Assembly: GCA_003255065.1 (NCBI GenBank)
Contig: QAOA01003344.1
Coordinates: 202,836 to 266,835, forward strand
DNA length: 64,000 nucleotides
Direction: 5' to 3'
Source: Cercis canadensis
Taxonomy: Eukaryota > Streptophyta > Magnoliopsida > Fabales > Fabaceae
Shown: piece by piece, positions 1-14,147 of the stretch
Layout: the number at the start of each line of letters is the position of its first letter
Numbering within the stretch: position 1 is the first letter of the stretch
Made by a program: the position numbers and the translations under genes
The notes under the pieces: generated by a model
Database searches by the model: none
Seen by the model: only the letters and a program-made list of their open reading frames with translations
Told to the model about the DNA's origin: nothing

Positions 1-3000
1 TTTTTTTACCTAAACTAGTGTAATAACGTGACATTTGATAATATGTAAAAAGAAAATTTCCTTTTTTTAGATATTTTTAATATCTGCATAGTTGAAAACA
101 TATAAAACCTATTAAAATTTTATAAAATTTTACTTGAATTTTAATCCAACAACTTAAATTAATTTGACTGCTCTATTGTTGATTGTTGATAATAAATGCA
201 ATAAAGAGAAGAAAGAAAAGAGAGAGATGCACGCATGCAACACAAAGAAAGAAGGATGAAGTGGGAGTGATGGCATATCTCAAATAGGGGACCAAAAGAG
301 AACTTACAAGCTGATGGGTACTGATTAGTATTTTGTGAGGCATGTCGGCGGGTATTTCGGTGCACATTGAATTTTCATGCTGACCTCAGCCCTGGACCTC
401 AAGGACCCACCATTGCTACCCTGGCTAGCCAATTCAATTTCCTATCCATTCTCTTCTCTTCTCTTCTTAGTTCTTACCATCTTTAATCCAGATAGATAAC
501 ATGTGTGCTATATACATATCTTTCAATCAATAGGCACTACACCAATTTAGACTCTTAATAGCTTTCCAAGAGAGTTTAAAGATTGAGCGTTAACTATATA
601 TATTGTTTTGAAAATTTTGATTATTTATTGAAAGCGAATGAGATCATTTTATGAGTGTTTTGAGTTGTCTATTATTCTGATTCGATGCTTTATGTATATC
701 ATGTGACGAGAGCCATTTGAGAAGTTGAAACATACCCTTATTTAATCAAAGTCTTACTCGTTTATTCTTCAGCTAGGGTTTGTCCCAACTGCAAAAACCG
801 TTTTTGAATTCCTCTTAATAGCTCAGTTTAGGGAATTTTCAGATATGTAAAAGCAACAAAATCACAAAAAGAGCAAAAAAAATAGGTTCAATATGATACT
901 AAAGTGATGAATGGTCAAGGTTTATTGACATGATCCATCCAATCGCCAATAAAATTAACCCAAAAAAAAAAGAAAGAAGAGAAGCTTTAATTTGTATTTG
1001 TAAAAGGAACTAGCCTTATAATTGTTTTTGCCTAGTCCTTGTCAACTCAACCCACACCCAAATGGTCCCAGCCACTCCCAGTGGTCCAACCCATCTGGCT
1101 CATGTCCGTGGTTCACCCTACAAAGACCATGACCTCTCTCCCTCTCAGCTTTGATTAGCTTTTGTTTGCATGTATTTACCCTCATCTCAACCACGGCTTA
1201 AATATTTTTGGTCCAAACCCCCACTTGTTTGTGCCAACATTTATTATCCTCCCAATTATATCCTATCCAGAAAACGATTTGTTACTCAAAATAATATCAC
1301 ATATTTTTCACCTGAATAAATTCTATAGCTGATATATAGTTATACAAATTTAATACTGAAAAGGGTTACGGATTCAAATACTTGGTGTACTTCTTCAGCT
1401 GATCGAGCCACCAAAATCATAACCTTCTTGGCCTCCAATGTATCCACGCACACGAGGGCACCGCCATATGTTTTTTGGGCTACCATATCATTTTCATTCC
1501 CAACTAATAACTAGTACGTACTATTATAAACTCACACTCATTCCAATCTAATGATCAATCCCCCAATCCTTTCCCCTTTTTTCTGACCAACATTTAGCGG
1601 TTTTAATCTGATTTTGCTATGTTAAATTCCATCAACTAGTTTATAATTACATTCATATGATGATATTTAGAGGCATTCGATATGTCGATATGTTTATATT
1701 AATATACGACATACTCGAATATCAAATGCTTAAAATTTAAGATTTTCATTTTAATATGACAATTAGAAATAGTTAAATATATCAAACAGCTTATAATCGA
1801 GTAATACTGAGATTATTCTTAAAATTTTTAAATTTTGTGTTTGAATTTAAAATCGCAACCAAAGTACCAAAAAAGAAATAATTAAAAGTTGCTAATTTGC
1901 TTGATGAAGTCTTTTTTGACGATTGTTGAGAATTAAGGTCTAGTTCTTGCTTCATCAAAAAAGGTAGGGCTTGCAAGCAGATAATAATGAATCAAAAACG
2001 AATCTATTTGATTCACGTGTAGAAGATATGCCTTTTCAAATCATCAATCACGTAGGCTCGTTGATGTTTCAAGTACACCATCATGATTTTGCACGGCTAT
2101 GGTGCCAACAATTTCATATATACTTGTTCAATTTCCAGTCCATTTTGTCACGAGACACAACAAGAAACTATGTAACTTCAGTTTCTGAAATGTCTGTATT
2201 GTACGTATATTTCAGAAGGTATTCACTATTAATTCAGAGACACCAAAAGCATGCAATGTGGGGATCACTCTATTTGCACAACCCTAACACTTTATCACCC
2301 TCACTCTTTCACATATACACGCATCGCATACACACACAGTTCTGAGCAAATGGTAGGACCTTATGAGTGGTTGATGATAAAATAGGGGTCCATTCCTTTT
2401 GTTTCAAGAGATAATATCTAAGTCGTATAAAAAAAGTTTAAATAAATTTAATTAAAGAGTTAAATATTTTTTTATTTTTAAATTATTTATCAAATGTTAC
2501 TTAAAATTTTAATTTATTTTTAATATCATTTTAATATTTAAATAATTATTTTATTTGTCAAATCAATTATTTAAATAATCATTTTTTNATAAAAAATAAA
2601 TTTGCGGACAATATTTAAATCTAAATCAGCCCAAAAGAAAAGAAAAGAGAACTGTTACTTACTTCATTCTCACTAGTCCCTACCATAGTTGGATCCAATG
2701 TTCTCCAACCTTGATCTCTTTTTCTTCTCTCTTTTTTCTCCCCTTCCATGCAATAATACACACACCCTTATTGCCTTCAATCACTGTTACACAATCCTAG
2801 CAGCAGCCACATGAACCCAGTATGGGTAACCACATGAACTTGGACCCCATGGATATTGCTGTTGCCACGTGTACAGCCTTTGTACGATGATTATTTGCAC
2901 TTTACTACAAGTTCTTGTCTGTGCAAAGGGCCATGCCAACCTAGATTTGGTCCATGCCCTATTATGTGTTTGTTGTGTATACCTATCCACTTTGTGACAT

Positions 3001-4824
3001 ACACATAGAGTTCATATGAATTAATGACAATTGGACGGGTTAGAATTTAGCCCATAGACTTTTCTGCAATCAAACAATCAAACTATATTGTAAATTGTAT
3101 TGTCCTAAATTTGCAATTGACAATCAAATTACGTAACCAAAATTATGTAAAGCAAGAATAATTATGTATTCTTTAAAATAATATTTTTCATATGTTGTAC
3201 ATTAAATAAAAAATGAATGATTTAATATATATTGTAATTTTAAAACTAATTTTAGGTAGGGTACCTTAAACCTATACTTGTCCCCAGCTCATGACTGGTT
3301 GTGCTATTTTAATTTGAACCCTTCTATTATCCCATTTATTATCTTGTGTATACACCTCATTATCATTCCTAAGTTTATCTAACATTTATTAGACTGGGGA
3401 CCTGGTTACAAGAATTCTTTAGTCTATTAATTGAAGGGATTGAAGAANGATTGGGGACCTAGTTACAAGAATTCTTTAGTCTATTAATTGAAGGGATTGA
3501 AGAAGGAAAGTTATTGATAGATGTCAAATTCATATTTATGGGAAGTGAATGGCCACTTTCCCTAATTATATTTAAGATTTGGAATAATCAACTTGACAAA
3601 TTTAGAGGAAATTAATACAAATTTGTAAGATAAGATTCTATATGTTCTACAAATTTTAGTAAAAGTTAATATAAATTAATTAATGTATGTTGATCAAGTG
3701 GCATAAAGTATGATAATAGAACAAAAATAAATCAGAGAGTGAGAGAGACCTGAGTGTCCTTTGCGAAGCATCCTGAAAAANTTAGTAAAATTTAATATAA
3801 ATTAATTAATGTATGTTGATCAAGTGGCATAAAGTATGATAATAGAACAAAAATAAAACAGAGAGTGAGAGAGACCTGAGTGTCCTTTGCGAAGCATCCT
3901 GAAAAAGGCAGTGTAGAGAGAATATATATGGTAGCTAGATGTGCAAATATTATCATGAACTTTTTATGATTAGAAGTAGATAAGGGAATAGAGACATTTA
4001 TACTAGTAAGGATATTATTATCTCTCTCTTTTTCCTGTTTCTGACCAAAAGGAAATATGAAAATCAGAATAAGTCACAACCAACACTGTGCATCCATATA
4101 GAAGTGTCTAATGAACTCTACCTAATATGTGTTGTTATGTCTTTGTCCTGCATGGAAATGGACGAATACACGTTGTGTACCTTCTTGAAAAGATAATGAC
4201 TAAGCTTGTGTAACCACTAACTTGTGTACTTGGTTTGAAGAAGATTATCTGAGTGATAGGTTTGAACAATGATAAATCACCATCGTTCATCTATTATTAG
4301 CTTCATTGATAATAAGCATGACTCCCCTTATGGTGGGCAAAGTTTGTATTCTTTTGAAAAATAGCAAACACTTGTATAATGAAAGATTGAGAGCATTCCA
4401 CGCTACACTAGTTGAGTTAATATCATGTTTAAAAGTCTAAGATGCAGATGCTTATATAAAGTGATTCTGTTTTATTTTTGTTTTCTTATTTTTCTGCATT
4501 TTAAGGTGTGAATTAAATAAAATACTATCAAACCAAAACCCTGCATCGTTTGAAATAAATCTTGGGGTTACTAATACCATTAATATATCGTAATAGAGTC
4601 CCACCAAGAGTATAGATCAGATGTAACATAAAGGTCTTCCATGCACATTGTTTTCAGTATTATATATACCAACGATTAAAGAAGGTAAGTTTCATTATTT
4701 AAATTGTGGATGATCAGTTTATCACTCGAGAATGATAATCATTAACTTTTTACTATATTGAAGTTTATATTTAACTTTTATTTATTCCCAAAAGTCATAA
4801 AACTCCATTTTTGTGGATGAAATT

Positions 4825-5040
4825 TGTTATATATAAAATCATTTATGAGTTTTCACCTAACAACTTTTACCTTCACTTTTTCAATTAAATTAAAATTTTA
4901 ACATATAGTATAAGTAAACATGTATTTTCTTCATGCTTCAAGCTCAAATGACTTTTACATGGGGAGGCGTGTTAGATATAAAAATATTCATTAACTTTCA
5001 CTTAACAACTTAAGCTTTTATATTTCATCGATTCTTGACA
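4825..5040 (+). mobile_element. TRIM/SMART-type small LTR retrotransposon fossil
   Basis: This is a short non-coding LTR element of the same family as the copies at 16.6, 20.3, 21.3, 22.4 and 25.6 kb. The right LTR (4970-5040, 71 bp) begins TGTTAGATAT and ends TTGACA. The left LTR begins at 4825. The element is flanked by the direct repeat AAATT (4820-4824 and 5041-5045), a typical 5-bp LTR-element target duplication. It is shorter than the complete copies, so the interior is incomplete. It has no coding capacity and is an old fossil. Confidence 0.75.
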
Positions 5041-7750
5041 AAATTTAAATTAGAAAGGATTCCATCATAACTTCCTGCAATCAATGAGTTTTACTAAGTA
5101 GCCTTGGCTAGTTTCTTTGTTTTGTTTCTTTTTTTTGGATTGCAACCATGTAAACCCGCAAGCATAAATAATGCGAGATTTACCATCTAAACTAACTAAC
5201 ATATGTTTAATTTTTCTTAAGTGAAGAACAAAAAGTAAAAACTAACTTATAAAAGTATTTTAGAAGTGCATCTTTGTTGTTCAAACACAAATTATACCTA
5301 AATATTTTCAAAAAATTGAACTAAAATATCATTAATATGTTTATTTGTTGTAGCCCTCATTCCAATAAATCAAATCTTATGACTCGAATCTATGTGCAAG
5401 ATCCATAGATATCCAATACCCAAGATATATGGATCCTCTATTAAACTAAGAGAAGCAGGCTTAAATAAATAAATTCCTTATCCATCACTATAATCATGGT
5501 TCAAAACCGTTAAGGAGATATGAACAAGAAAATGGTAAACTCACTTTCAACAATTAATACACCAAAAGATAGACACAAGGAAAGAGCTCGTATGTGCTGC
5601 TTAGATGGATTCCATCCATATTGCGGTCCCAATCAAATCAAAACCAAAATTTAAGAGAAGAAACGCATGCATGGCTCTTTGAGTATGATACAAAGCAGAG
5701 AAGAAGCACACGTGTGGAGGAAAATGGAGCAGTGGCCACACCCTTGTTGTGTTCTCACTACAGAACCATGTGAAGGTGTGAGAGTTGGGTGTCGCAATGC
5801 ACAAACACCCATCGCTTTCTCGCACGAGCATGTTGGTCTTTGCGTGATTTAGTGGCCTTTGTCTCAGAACACTACCATGAAAACTCTCATTTAGACTACA
5901 CTTGTTTCTATAGCATTTGCTCATTGCTTCTTCAAAGGTTACCATGAAATTCTCGTTAATTTGTGACTTTTAACGAAAGAAATGTTATATATTAGAGAGG
6001 GATAGATTTCTCTTTTCTTTATACATGGGGATGGTGAATAGGGGATTTCAAAGCTCTTTTGTTCTGCGTATGTTCCCTGTCAATGGTACATCTTGTGAAA
6101 TTGAAATCTTAATTTGTTTTTTTTTTTTGGCAAATAGTGGACTAATTAATAATGGTGCTTTGGATTGACAATAATGTTATGGGAAGTGGCATTTTTTGGT
6201 TAAATGGAGGTGGTCTCGATAAGGGCAAGGTGGTCTTTTTGGTGCGTGTCACCATAATCTAAATTTGCTTCTCCCATAATCAATGGCAATAACCAATTCC
6301 AATAAATAAATATAAAAAAAAATAGATATCGTTTTTCTTCTTATATATTTTTTTTATTGTTATTAGATAAATAGAGCTAATTTTTTTAAATAGAAGTATA
6401 TAGAAGAATGAGAATTTAAATTTGAGATCTCAATGTCATTTTTCTTCTCAGAAATTAGAATGAATGCATTCTTGATCTTTCACTTATGGGATTAATCCAC
6501 ATAAATGAAAAAAAAAAAAAAAAGANAAAAAAAAAAGAGTGGTCAATATTTGTATTTGGAAAAGAGGAGGGGCCTAATTGAGGTGGGCATGGAATTGCAA
6601 AGCCAGCGATTACAATGGATAGTAAATAATAAAAGTCATAGGGTGAGAAAATGTGATATACTTTCTTTCTTTCTTTCCTTTTGCCCCTTTTCTTTAGTAA
6701 ATTATTCAAAATCTCCTTCAAATTTAGTCTCTTCGCAGATAACCCCTTGACATTTAGATTCTAGCGTTTTACTCATTTCTTTTGTACTTATGAAATTAAT
6801 ATTCCAATCAAACCTTTTGTTAGAGATGTGTTCAAATGATAAAAGGAGATACATGACACTTGAGTGATCATATTTAATAATGACAATTTGGTTATTGATC
6901 ATCACGTGCCATTTTACCGTTATTAATTCAAACATTATTTTAAAGCTAAGTTTGGTTCAAGCAATTTAGAAGTATGAGGGCATAATTTGCTATAATCAAA
7001 ACTTTGGGGGATCATCTACATAGAAATTAAAGTTGAAGGGAGTTTTATGTAATTTACTTGATTTCTTCACATTGCAAATGTGACTTAGTTAAAAATGTAG
7101 AAAAATAGTAAAATCTTATTTCATTAATGCTTCAACAAAATGTAAGAGCCTCAAGCTGATGAACTAGGTCAAGTGGGATGATGGTTTGCAAGGAAAGAAA
7201 ACAAATTCTAGGGTTGAAGGAGGGACTTTCAAATTGTGCATGAGACTTGCATGTGAGACTTTCAACGCCCAAGTTAGTAGGGTTAGAGAGAGAGAGACGA
7301 AAGACATAAAGAAATGTGTTTGGGGCAGGATACATGCACCTAGGATATGTGCTTATACAGTGTCAAGGTTCCAAATCCCATGTGTTCAACAGTAATGAGC
7401 ATACTAACACATTATCGTTGCCTATGAGAAGTAGCAGTCCTATGTTGTCCTTTTGATATAGGTGGAGCTCTATGGAGGCCCTTAATTATAGGCTTTTCTC
7501 AAGGGTTCATATTCCTCATAGTGAAAGATTTCGGTGAGGATAGATGACAAGACACCTAGATCTTCCTTCATCAAGAGCCTTGGATTAGGAAGTTATGAAG
7601 TCCCATTCAATGGATAGTAGTACTTACACCATTCTCATAATTATATCATTTTTACATGCAGTCAATAATTAATATAAAAAAAAAAAGTGAGGGCTAAGCT
7701 TTTACTCCATTTNATAATTAATATAAAAAAAAAGTGAGGGCTAAGCTTTT

Positions 7751-8126
7751 ACTCCATTTAGGATGGTAGTATTATATTTTTCCTCAATTAAGAGGGATTT
7801 AATAGGATTTATGGTGTAATTTTAATATTATTGTGAAGATTTTAAAAAATTAAATAATTTAATATGTTAAAACATACAATTTCTTATAAAATATAAAATT
7901 GACACGATGTAAGAAAATGTACTAAAAAATAAACTTAAAAAAAGTTATTTTTTTGACACATTTTCTTATATCATGTCATTATTGCATTTTATAAGAAATT
8001 ATGTGTTCTAACACATATTGAGTAATTCAATTTTTTAAAATCTTTACAATAATACAAAAAGTATAGAATAACTTCTATTAGAACCCACCTAACTAAGGGG
8101 GTGTAACACAACCATCCCAAATAGAG
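7751..8126. mobile_element. Foldback MITE, copy 1
   Basis: The two halves are imperfect inverted repeats of each other over most of the element. The left arm starts near CTCCATTTAGGATGG and the right arm ends with the complement of CTCTATTTGGGATGG. The middle carries a mirrored TTTCTTATA segment on each side. A second copy lies in ATHB17 intron 3 (about 40535-40914) and a degraded third at about 43965-44275, so this is a dispersed family. It has no coding capacity. I could not fix the target-site duplication, so the superfamily is unassigned. Confidence 0.65.
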
Positions 8127-8153
8127 GTGATACGTTAGTGCTTAGCTATAAAA

Positions 8154-8154
<1 letters not shown>

Positions 8155-8220
<66 letters not shown>
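8155..8220. repeat. 66-base poly(A) tract
   Basis: This is an uninterrupted run of 66 A, beginning 28 bases after the MITE ends. It could be a retroposed tail or a replication-slippage homopolymer. No SINE or LINE body is recognisable immediately upstream. Its exact length in an assembly is unreliable. Confidence 0.9.
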
Positions 8221-8222
<2 letters not shown>

Positions 8223-10553
8223 TACGTGCTCTACACAAACTCAACTCCTACATTCTTTGTATTCAACTTTTCTATGCTCTCTATTTATCTTCACAATGCC
8301 CATTCCTTTGTTTTTATTGGTTCACTTTACAATTCCCTTCTATTTTGATATTTATCATAATTAAGCAACATAAGTTACTGCTTTAAGGTAGAGTCTATTT
8401 TTCGCTTTTGAACCTATTAGATGCCTACTCTACTCTTTATGACCATCCAAGAATTTGAGAAAACGATCTTTTTGTTGCTTTTTCGCTTGTTATTGTCAAC
8501 AGATGAATATAATTGAACCACTCTTTAGAGATGATTGAATGAGATGTGTGAATATGATGAGGTTGAGATTGAGGTGCCATAATTTTCCTGGTAAAAAAGT
8601 TGAGTGCTGACCAACCCACCCTACGAAAACCATCCGTATTGCTAGTTCAGATCAATGAGATCATTGTGGGGCTCCTTCTGTGTTGTAGGGTAAAATAGAG
8701 AGAGAAAGTGTAATTGCACACAATTATTGTGTCCATTAATATGAAGTATCATATTAAAATTTTAATAAAGTCTTATAAAATTTTAGTATCCCCTAATTAG
8801 CTAGTAAGCATACAAGTATGAAATAATATGAAATAAAATAGTATATAATTAGTCAATGATCATTAGGTCTAATAGCACATCTTCTTATTATAGGAACTAA
8901 ACTGTTTGATATTAAGAATTTTATTATCGTATTTTCCTAACACATTACTTTTCTATGCGAAAGTCAATTAAAAAGTCTAATTGCTTGTTTACTTTAGGAG
9001 ATTGCAAAAATCTAATTAAATGTTTTTTTTTTGTTAATATCACGAATATTTTTACTTTATTCAATTAAGTATGAAATTAATCTCGTTTAAATATTAGAGC
9101 AATTACGGTTTCTCCTCTCTTAATAATGTTCTCACTAGATTTTGAACATTTAACCACAGTCAAAAGTGCACGCCCAAGATTTAATTTATTACCAGTTGAA
9201 CCAATTGCTCGCTAATAAATCTAACTAAAGGTTTAGCAAAGGCTTGTAAAAACTGAGCTTGCTAGTTATATAAGATGCTAGTATATACGATATATAGAAA
9301 TANAATTACGGTTTCTCCTCTCTTAATAATGTTCTCACTAGGTTTTGAACATTTAACCACAGTCAAAAGTGCACGCCCAAGATTTAATTTATTACCAGTT
9401 GAACCAATCGCTCGCTAATAAATCTAACTAAAGGTTTAGCAAAGGCTTGTAAAAACTGAGCTTGCTAGTTATATAAGATGCTAGTATATACTATATATAG
9501 AAATATGAATGAATGGAAAGGTGGGGGGTTGCTGGTTTTGTTAGGGTTGTGGGCGCATCAAGATAGCGAAAAGCATAAAAGTAAGGTTTGTGCTTTTGAC
9601 TCAAGCTTTCCTTTCTGCTTTTCTTTCCCTCATTCAACTTCAGGTCCCTACTCTCTCTATAAGCAAGAAAAGTTCAAAAAAACCCCACTCAGTAGAAAGA
9701 CTGTGTTTTCAAAGATCATCTCTCACTCTCATAACCCAACTTTCTTCCACAATTTGTTTTCCTTTAACGTGAGAATTTATGAGAGAATATAGAGAGAGAA
9801 GGACACACATGTGACGTGTCTTTGTCCTATTGAAAAATACATCATCAACTTTTCTATTTAAAAAGTTGAATCACTAATAGAGACCTCTCTTTTTAAAATC
9901 TTCATCACAAAAATCCTAAAACCAAATTAGAAAACAAAAGAAAGACGACAAGCGCAAATAATTGCCGGATCCATGCAAGGACAATCAAAGACATACATCA
10001 ATAATAATAAAATCAAAGTCTAACCTAAACAAAAGGATAAAAACAACAAAAGGAAAAAAGCAGTCTTCAAATTCCTCTTCTATTCCATTTCCTCCACCTA
10101 ATTAATTAAGTTACTTGAAGACCCAAATCAAAGACTTGTATAAAATTTACAATGCAGATATCATTGTCTGCTTATGCTAGCTTTTCCCCTATTTTCCTCT
10201 CTTGTGTCTCCCATATCATGAAGCTGTTTGAAAATTACATCATCACCTTGGCCTTTCATTGGGGAGGCATTGCATCTGAAAATTGATACCATAAGCATTT
10301 TTGTGGCCAGTTAGTCAAATTTTTCTAGTTCCCAAAATTTTGGAAACTCCAAAGATTTCCTCTGTTTAAGGATATTAAAATGTGATGATTTTCTCAGCAC
10401 CCGGAAAATCCTCCATGTTAACAGTAACATATTCCTTCATTGTGGTCTCCATTCATGCATGCATGCTATTGCTAGCTCCCAAAAGTGATCAAGATTGAAA
10501 AATATAGGTCATTCATTTTGTCCTTTTACTTTGGCTACTTCTGTCTAGGAATT

Positions 10554-13500
10554 CTACAAGCCGAGAAGTATGTAATAGACTAGAGTGATTGGTAGTGCTA
10601 TCAACATCCCAAATATAACCCTGCAATTTAATTTACAAAAATAAAAAAGAGGGTCAATTTTAATTTCTAGCTCATGAAAATTAGTGAGAAAGAAAATTAA
10701 TAAGGAGTTTTAATTTAATTTAATTAATTGCTTACGCTGTGCTGAGAATGGCAGGATGGACATTGTACTCTTTGGCAAACACAAATGGAACAATCCCTTG
10801 AGGAAGTGCAGCCTGGTTTTTAACAATTACATTTCCATATGTTAACAATCTTTAGTGGTTTTGCTAAAACGATTAAAATCTAATTAAGCTACCATAAAGA
10901 AAAGACTAATAATAAATACATGATATTTAGTTTTACAACAATTCACAAATTCTACTGTTAGTAAGACTCAAATCCTGATATCTCAAATTTTTTATTAAAT
11001 TTAAATTTTGTCACATATGCTACTTATATATAATTATATAATCATGACGAATGACGATGTTAATATCATTATTTTAAAGAAAAAAAACCAATTCCACCCC
11101 AAGCTACACTTTAAAGTAACAATTTTTATTTTTATTAATATATGATGATATGAAGATTCGAATACAAATTTTTTTAAATGACTTAAATCTTCTATTGTAA
11201 AAGAGAAATTAGGGCAAATTACCTGAACAATAGCAATATGTAGAAGGGTACCACGTAGGCCAACCGCGATGGAAGCGGCCGCCATCACCGCTGGGCCGGT
11301 GAGGAATCGAACCGCCATGGCAAATGCAGCCACGGAGTTCCCACAGGCAATGATTTTAGGTTGAAGAGCCATAAACAAACCTGCAAGTATCAAAATGAAA
11401 CCCAACAACCATATCAACAAGTCTTATCCAAATTAAAGGGAAAAGGAAAGTGAAAGGCATCCACATTTTTCACTCACAAAAACACGCGAAAAGGATAAAG
11501 AGAAAAAGATAAAAAAAAAAATATATATATATATATATTTAAAAAAATAATCACTGTACAGCATGATTCCTCTAATTCAACCACCATTGCCTAATTCGGT
11601 TCCAAAATGGTACCTATCACAACCAATGCCCACCGCCCCTGGACCGCAAAGCGACGTAGTTTAAGACCCGGTCCCACATGTCGGGACTTTATACTATCTA
11701 ATCCCATTATAGTCATTGTAAAGAAGATCAAAATTCAGATGATTGGTTATATGTCACGAGAATTGGACGGCTGTGATTTGGTTGCTCAAAATCCATAATT
11801 CATGTTACTGTTACATCGTCGACCCGACCAGTCATATGGCTCCGGAAAACGCCACGAACTACTAAACAAAACCGTCACAATAACTAGGCGCCGCAATAAA
11901 TATCCCTCTAATCGAAACAAACATACGTTGTTGCTTCTCTTATTTGTTGTTAGCATCTACCCTAAGAAACATTATAAAATTATGCAAAAATTAAAATATA
12001 GTATAGGCTAGAAATGGAAGCCACTAAAGTTTTGCACTCTTATGTGAATAAGGAAATTAATTGTAAATTGAAAAAATCAATGGGGTTGAATTGCAGAGAA
12101 GGAATTTGGAAAAATATATAGCGATCACTCACCTAAGCTAAACATAGCCATTCCAAGACCAGCATCTGAAAGAATGGAGATCGATTTTTCTATTATTTTC
12201 GGCATATGCACATGCCACCTGCATTTAATTAATGAAAGTCAAAAAAAATAGGGTTAATAATTAAGGAACTCTTTATTTATTTTTTTGTAATTGGATTGAC
12301 TTTTTTGTTCTGAGTAAAAATTGTGGTTGACTTTTTTACTTACCTGTAGGCAACAAGGGACCAAATAACACCAATGAGGCTTGAGTAAGTGTTGGGGTTG
12401 CGGATAAGCTTCCTCCACACCATGATCAGTATCAGACGTGTCATAACACTCGCCGGAGGCATATTCTTGCCGACTCCGGGATCCGCCCCTCCGGCTGCTT
12501 TTGGGTGTAGCTCTGCGGTTGAACTGGACCCCAGCTTATTAAGCCCGGTGGGTCCCTCTTTCTCTCCCTCTTCCTCTGCTTGTTCTCCTCCCTTTCCAGG
12601 GAACTTGAACTCTTCCCCACCAAATTCTGGCTCCGGAATAGCTTCAGTTGGAGCAATGATTGCATAATTAGCAAATTTTACAATTAAAATATTCAAAATT
12701 AAGTAACTAAAAAAATTAAAATTTGATTTTTTTTTTTTGTTTACCTTTGGTTTCCCCATTTGGAGGATGATCATCAGCTACTAACATTCTGATCTCTTTG
12801 GCTCCCTGATCGGAGCGTCCAGATTGCTCGGATGGTCCGAAATCGGTGCCGCCGAATACGTGGAGCCCACCACCTTCTGAAACCGGTGATGCACTTGAGC
12901 TCCACACAAACATGTGAAGCTCTTTAGCGTCATGGCTAGTTTTGCTGTTAGGAGCAGCTTGACCTTGAGTCTGAGCTTGAACCTGCTGCGGTGGCTGTGG
13001 CTGTGGCTGTGACTGTGGCTGTTGTGGCAGCTGCTGCTGATTCTTAACACTTTTGCTCAAAGTGGAAGAGAATTCCGGGTTGGGTGCCGGGTACGACGTG
13101 GGTACCGTTTGCGCCGGGTAAAATCCGAACCGTGGAGAAGTGATAGTTTGACTTTGAGGCATTGGAGCACAGTTCTCTTCGAAATTGGAGGGCCTCGGCG
13201 TTGGCCCTCGCGACGACTGAACGGAGTACAAATCCGCCGGACCGAAGTTGGAATGCCTTGCCGGATATCCCATCATTGAATAGAAATCAGCGTGGTTGAA
13301 ATTCGAGCCCCTCGGCGTCGGATTCCGGGAAGAACTCAAGCTGTAAATCTCAGCGCCGGTGAGGTTCGAAGGCCGAGGAGTCATCATAAACGACCTCCTC
13401 GACGCGTTCGATTTCCTCACCGTCACGTGAAGCTTCCCGTCGTCTCCGACCTCCGCGTCGGTCTCCAGAAAGTCCCTGCCGTCGAGTGAAACGACGTCGG

Positions 13501-14035
13501 AATCTACTTTAAACGACACAATCGACGCCGCCGTTTCGGGGAACTGCTCCATGATCAAGAGCTTCGCGCCACGGTATTCAAACAGAAAGAGCAAGAGAGT
13601 GTACCAGATGATGCACTGGAGCACCACCACTTGAACCATGAGGCTGCCGGCGTAGTCGTTGTACATGGCTCTCAGCAACGGAATCCCCATGACCAGAGTG
13701 TTTGGCAATGTGGATACCGAGAAAATAGTAATCATCCACTCCAGGCTACCATTCTTAGTGAAATTGGTCCAGATTGCAAGCGCAAATAGCATGATGATTT
13801 TCTGTAGTGTGTCGGCGGCGATGAACCGGAAGTTCATGGCGTAAGGGTCGTTGGTGGAGATGAAATGGAACGAGAGAAGAGGCACGGCGAAGATGGCCAC
13901 GAACCGGTTGATGCCGGAGCACTGGTCCGGCGAGAATATCTTCCACCATCGGACGGAGCCGTAAGCTAAGATCATAGCCACGTACAGTGGAATCACCGCC
14001 GTTAAAACGGTGTATAGATCTTTCCAGCTGATCAT
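10554..14035 (-). CDS. PIN4: PIN3/4/7-clade auxin efflux carrier
   Basis: A canonical long PIN protein that exports auxin across the plasma membrane. Six coding exons with GT-AG introns: 12745-14035, 12344-12641, 12133-12218, 11223-11380, 10736-10812 and 10554-10620, giving 658 aa. The start is ATG at 14035-14033 ([11 protein letters not shown]), matching Arabidopsis PIN3/PIN4. The first membrane block spans about residues 1-160. A long hydrophilic loop (about 165-490) holds three phospho-motifs: TPRPS 219-223, TPRGS 240-244 and TPRPS 279-283. These are the PINOID/D6PK-type targets known in the family. A Gln/Pro-rich stretch lies at about 333-361. The C-terminal membrane block ends [23 protein letters not shown] and LEWMITIF favour PIN4, and so does its position next to ATHB17 and RECG1. 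Outside Brassicaceae the clade may be a single PIN3-type gene, so the exact paralogue name is uncertain. Confidence 0.96.
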
Positions 14036-14105
14036 TTTTTTTTCTAATTGTTTCAAATAAAAAAAAAAAACAATTAACCGCTGAGAGTGTAAGTTGTGCT
14101 GTGTT

Positions 14106-14147
14106 TCAGATCTGATAGTGGTGGTGAGGAAGAAGGTGGAGGGGCAT
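14106..14147 (-). promoter_or_regulatory. uORF in the PIN 5' leader
   Basis: The only ATG between the predicted transcription start (about 14345) and the PIN start opens a 13-codon frame, [13 protein letters not shown], closed by TGA. It ends 70 bases before the main start, which leaves room for reinitiation. I read this directly from the sequence; any translational effect is inference. Confidence 0.55.

Larger units (their letters stand above)
1..10553. other. AT-rich intergenic region downstream of PIN
   Basis: I see no convincing gene here. The open frames are short, many lack an ATG, and none resembles a known family. The stretch holds a small LTR fossil (4825-5040), an inverted-repeat MITE (7751-8126), a 66-base A run (8155-8220) and four short direct duplications split by single N bases (near 3448, 3781, 7713 and 9303). 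The part just below 10553 should contain the PIN 3' UTR. A slightly GC-richer patch at about 5640-5945 carries a 114-codon ATG frame on the minus strand that I could not assign. Confidence 0.6.

Noticed and set aside
1971-2345. 124-codon plus-strand frame
   Set aside because: It has no ATG at its start (opens at TTG), AT-biased composition, and no resemblance to a family; likely chance.
11581-11900. Possible small gene in PIN intron 3
   Set aside because: Two short frames in a GC-richer part of the intron on the opposite strand, with no family resemblance; more likely intronic sequence.
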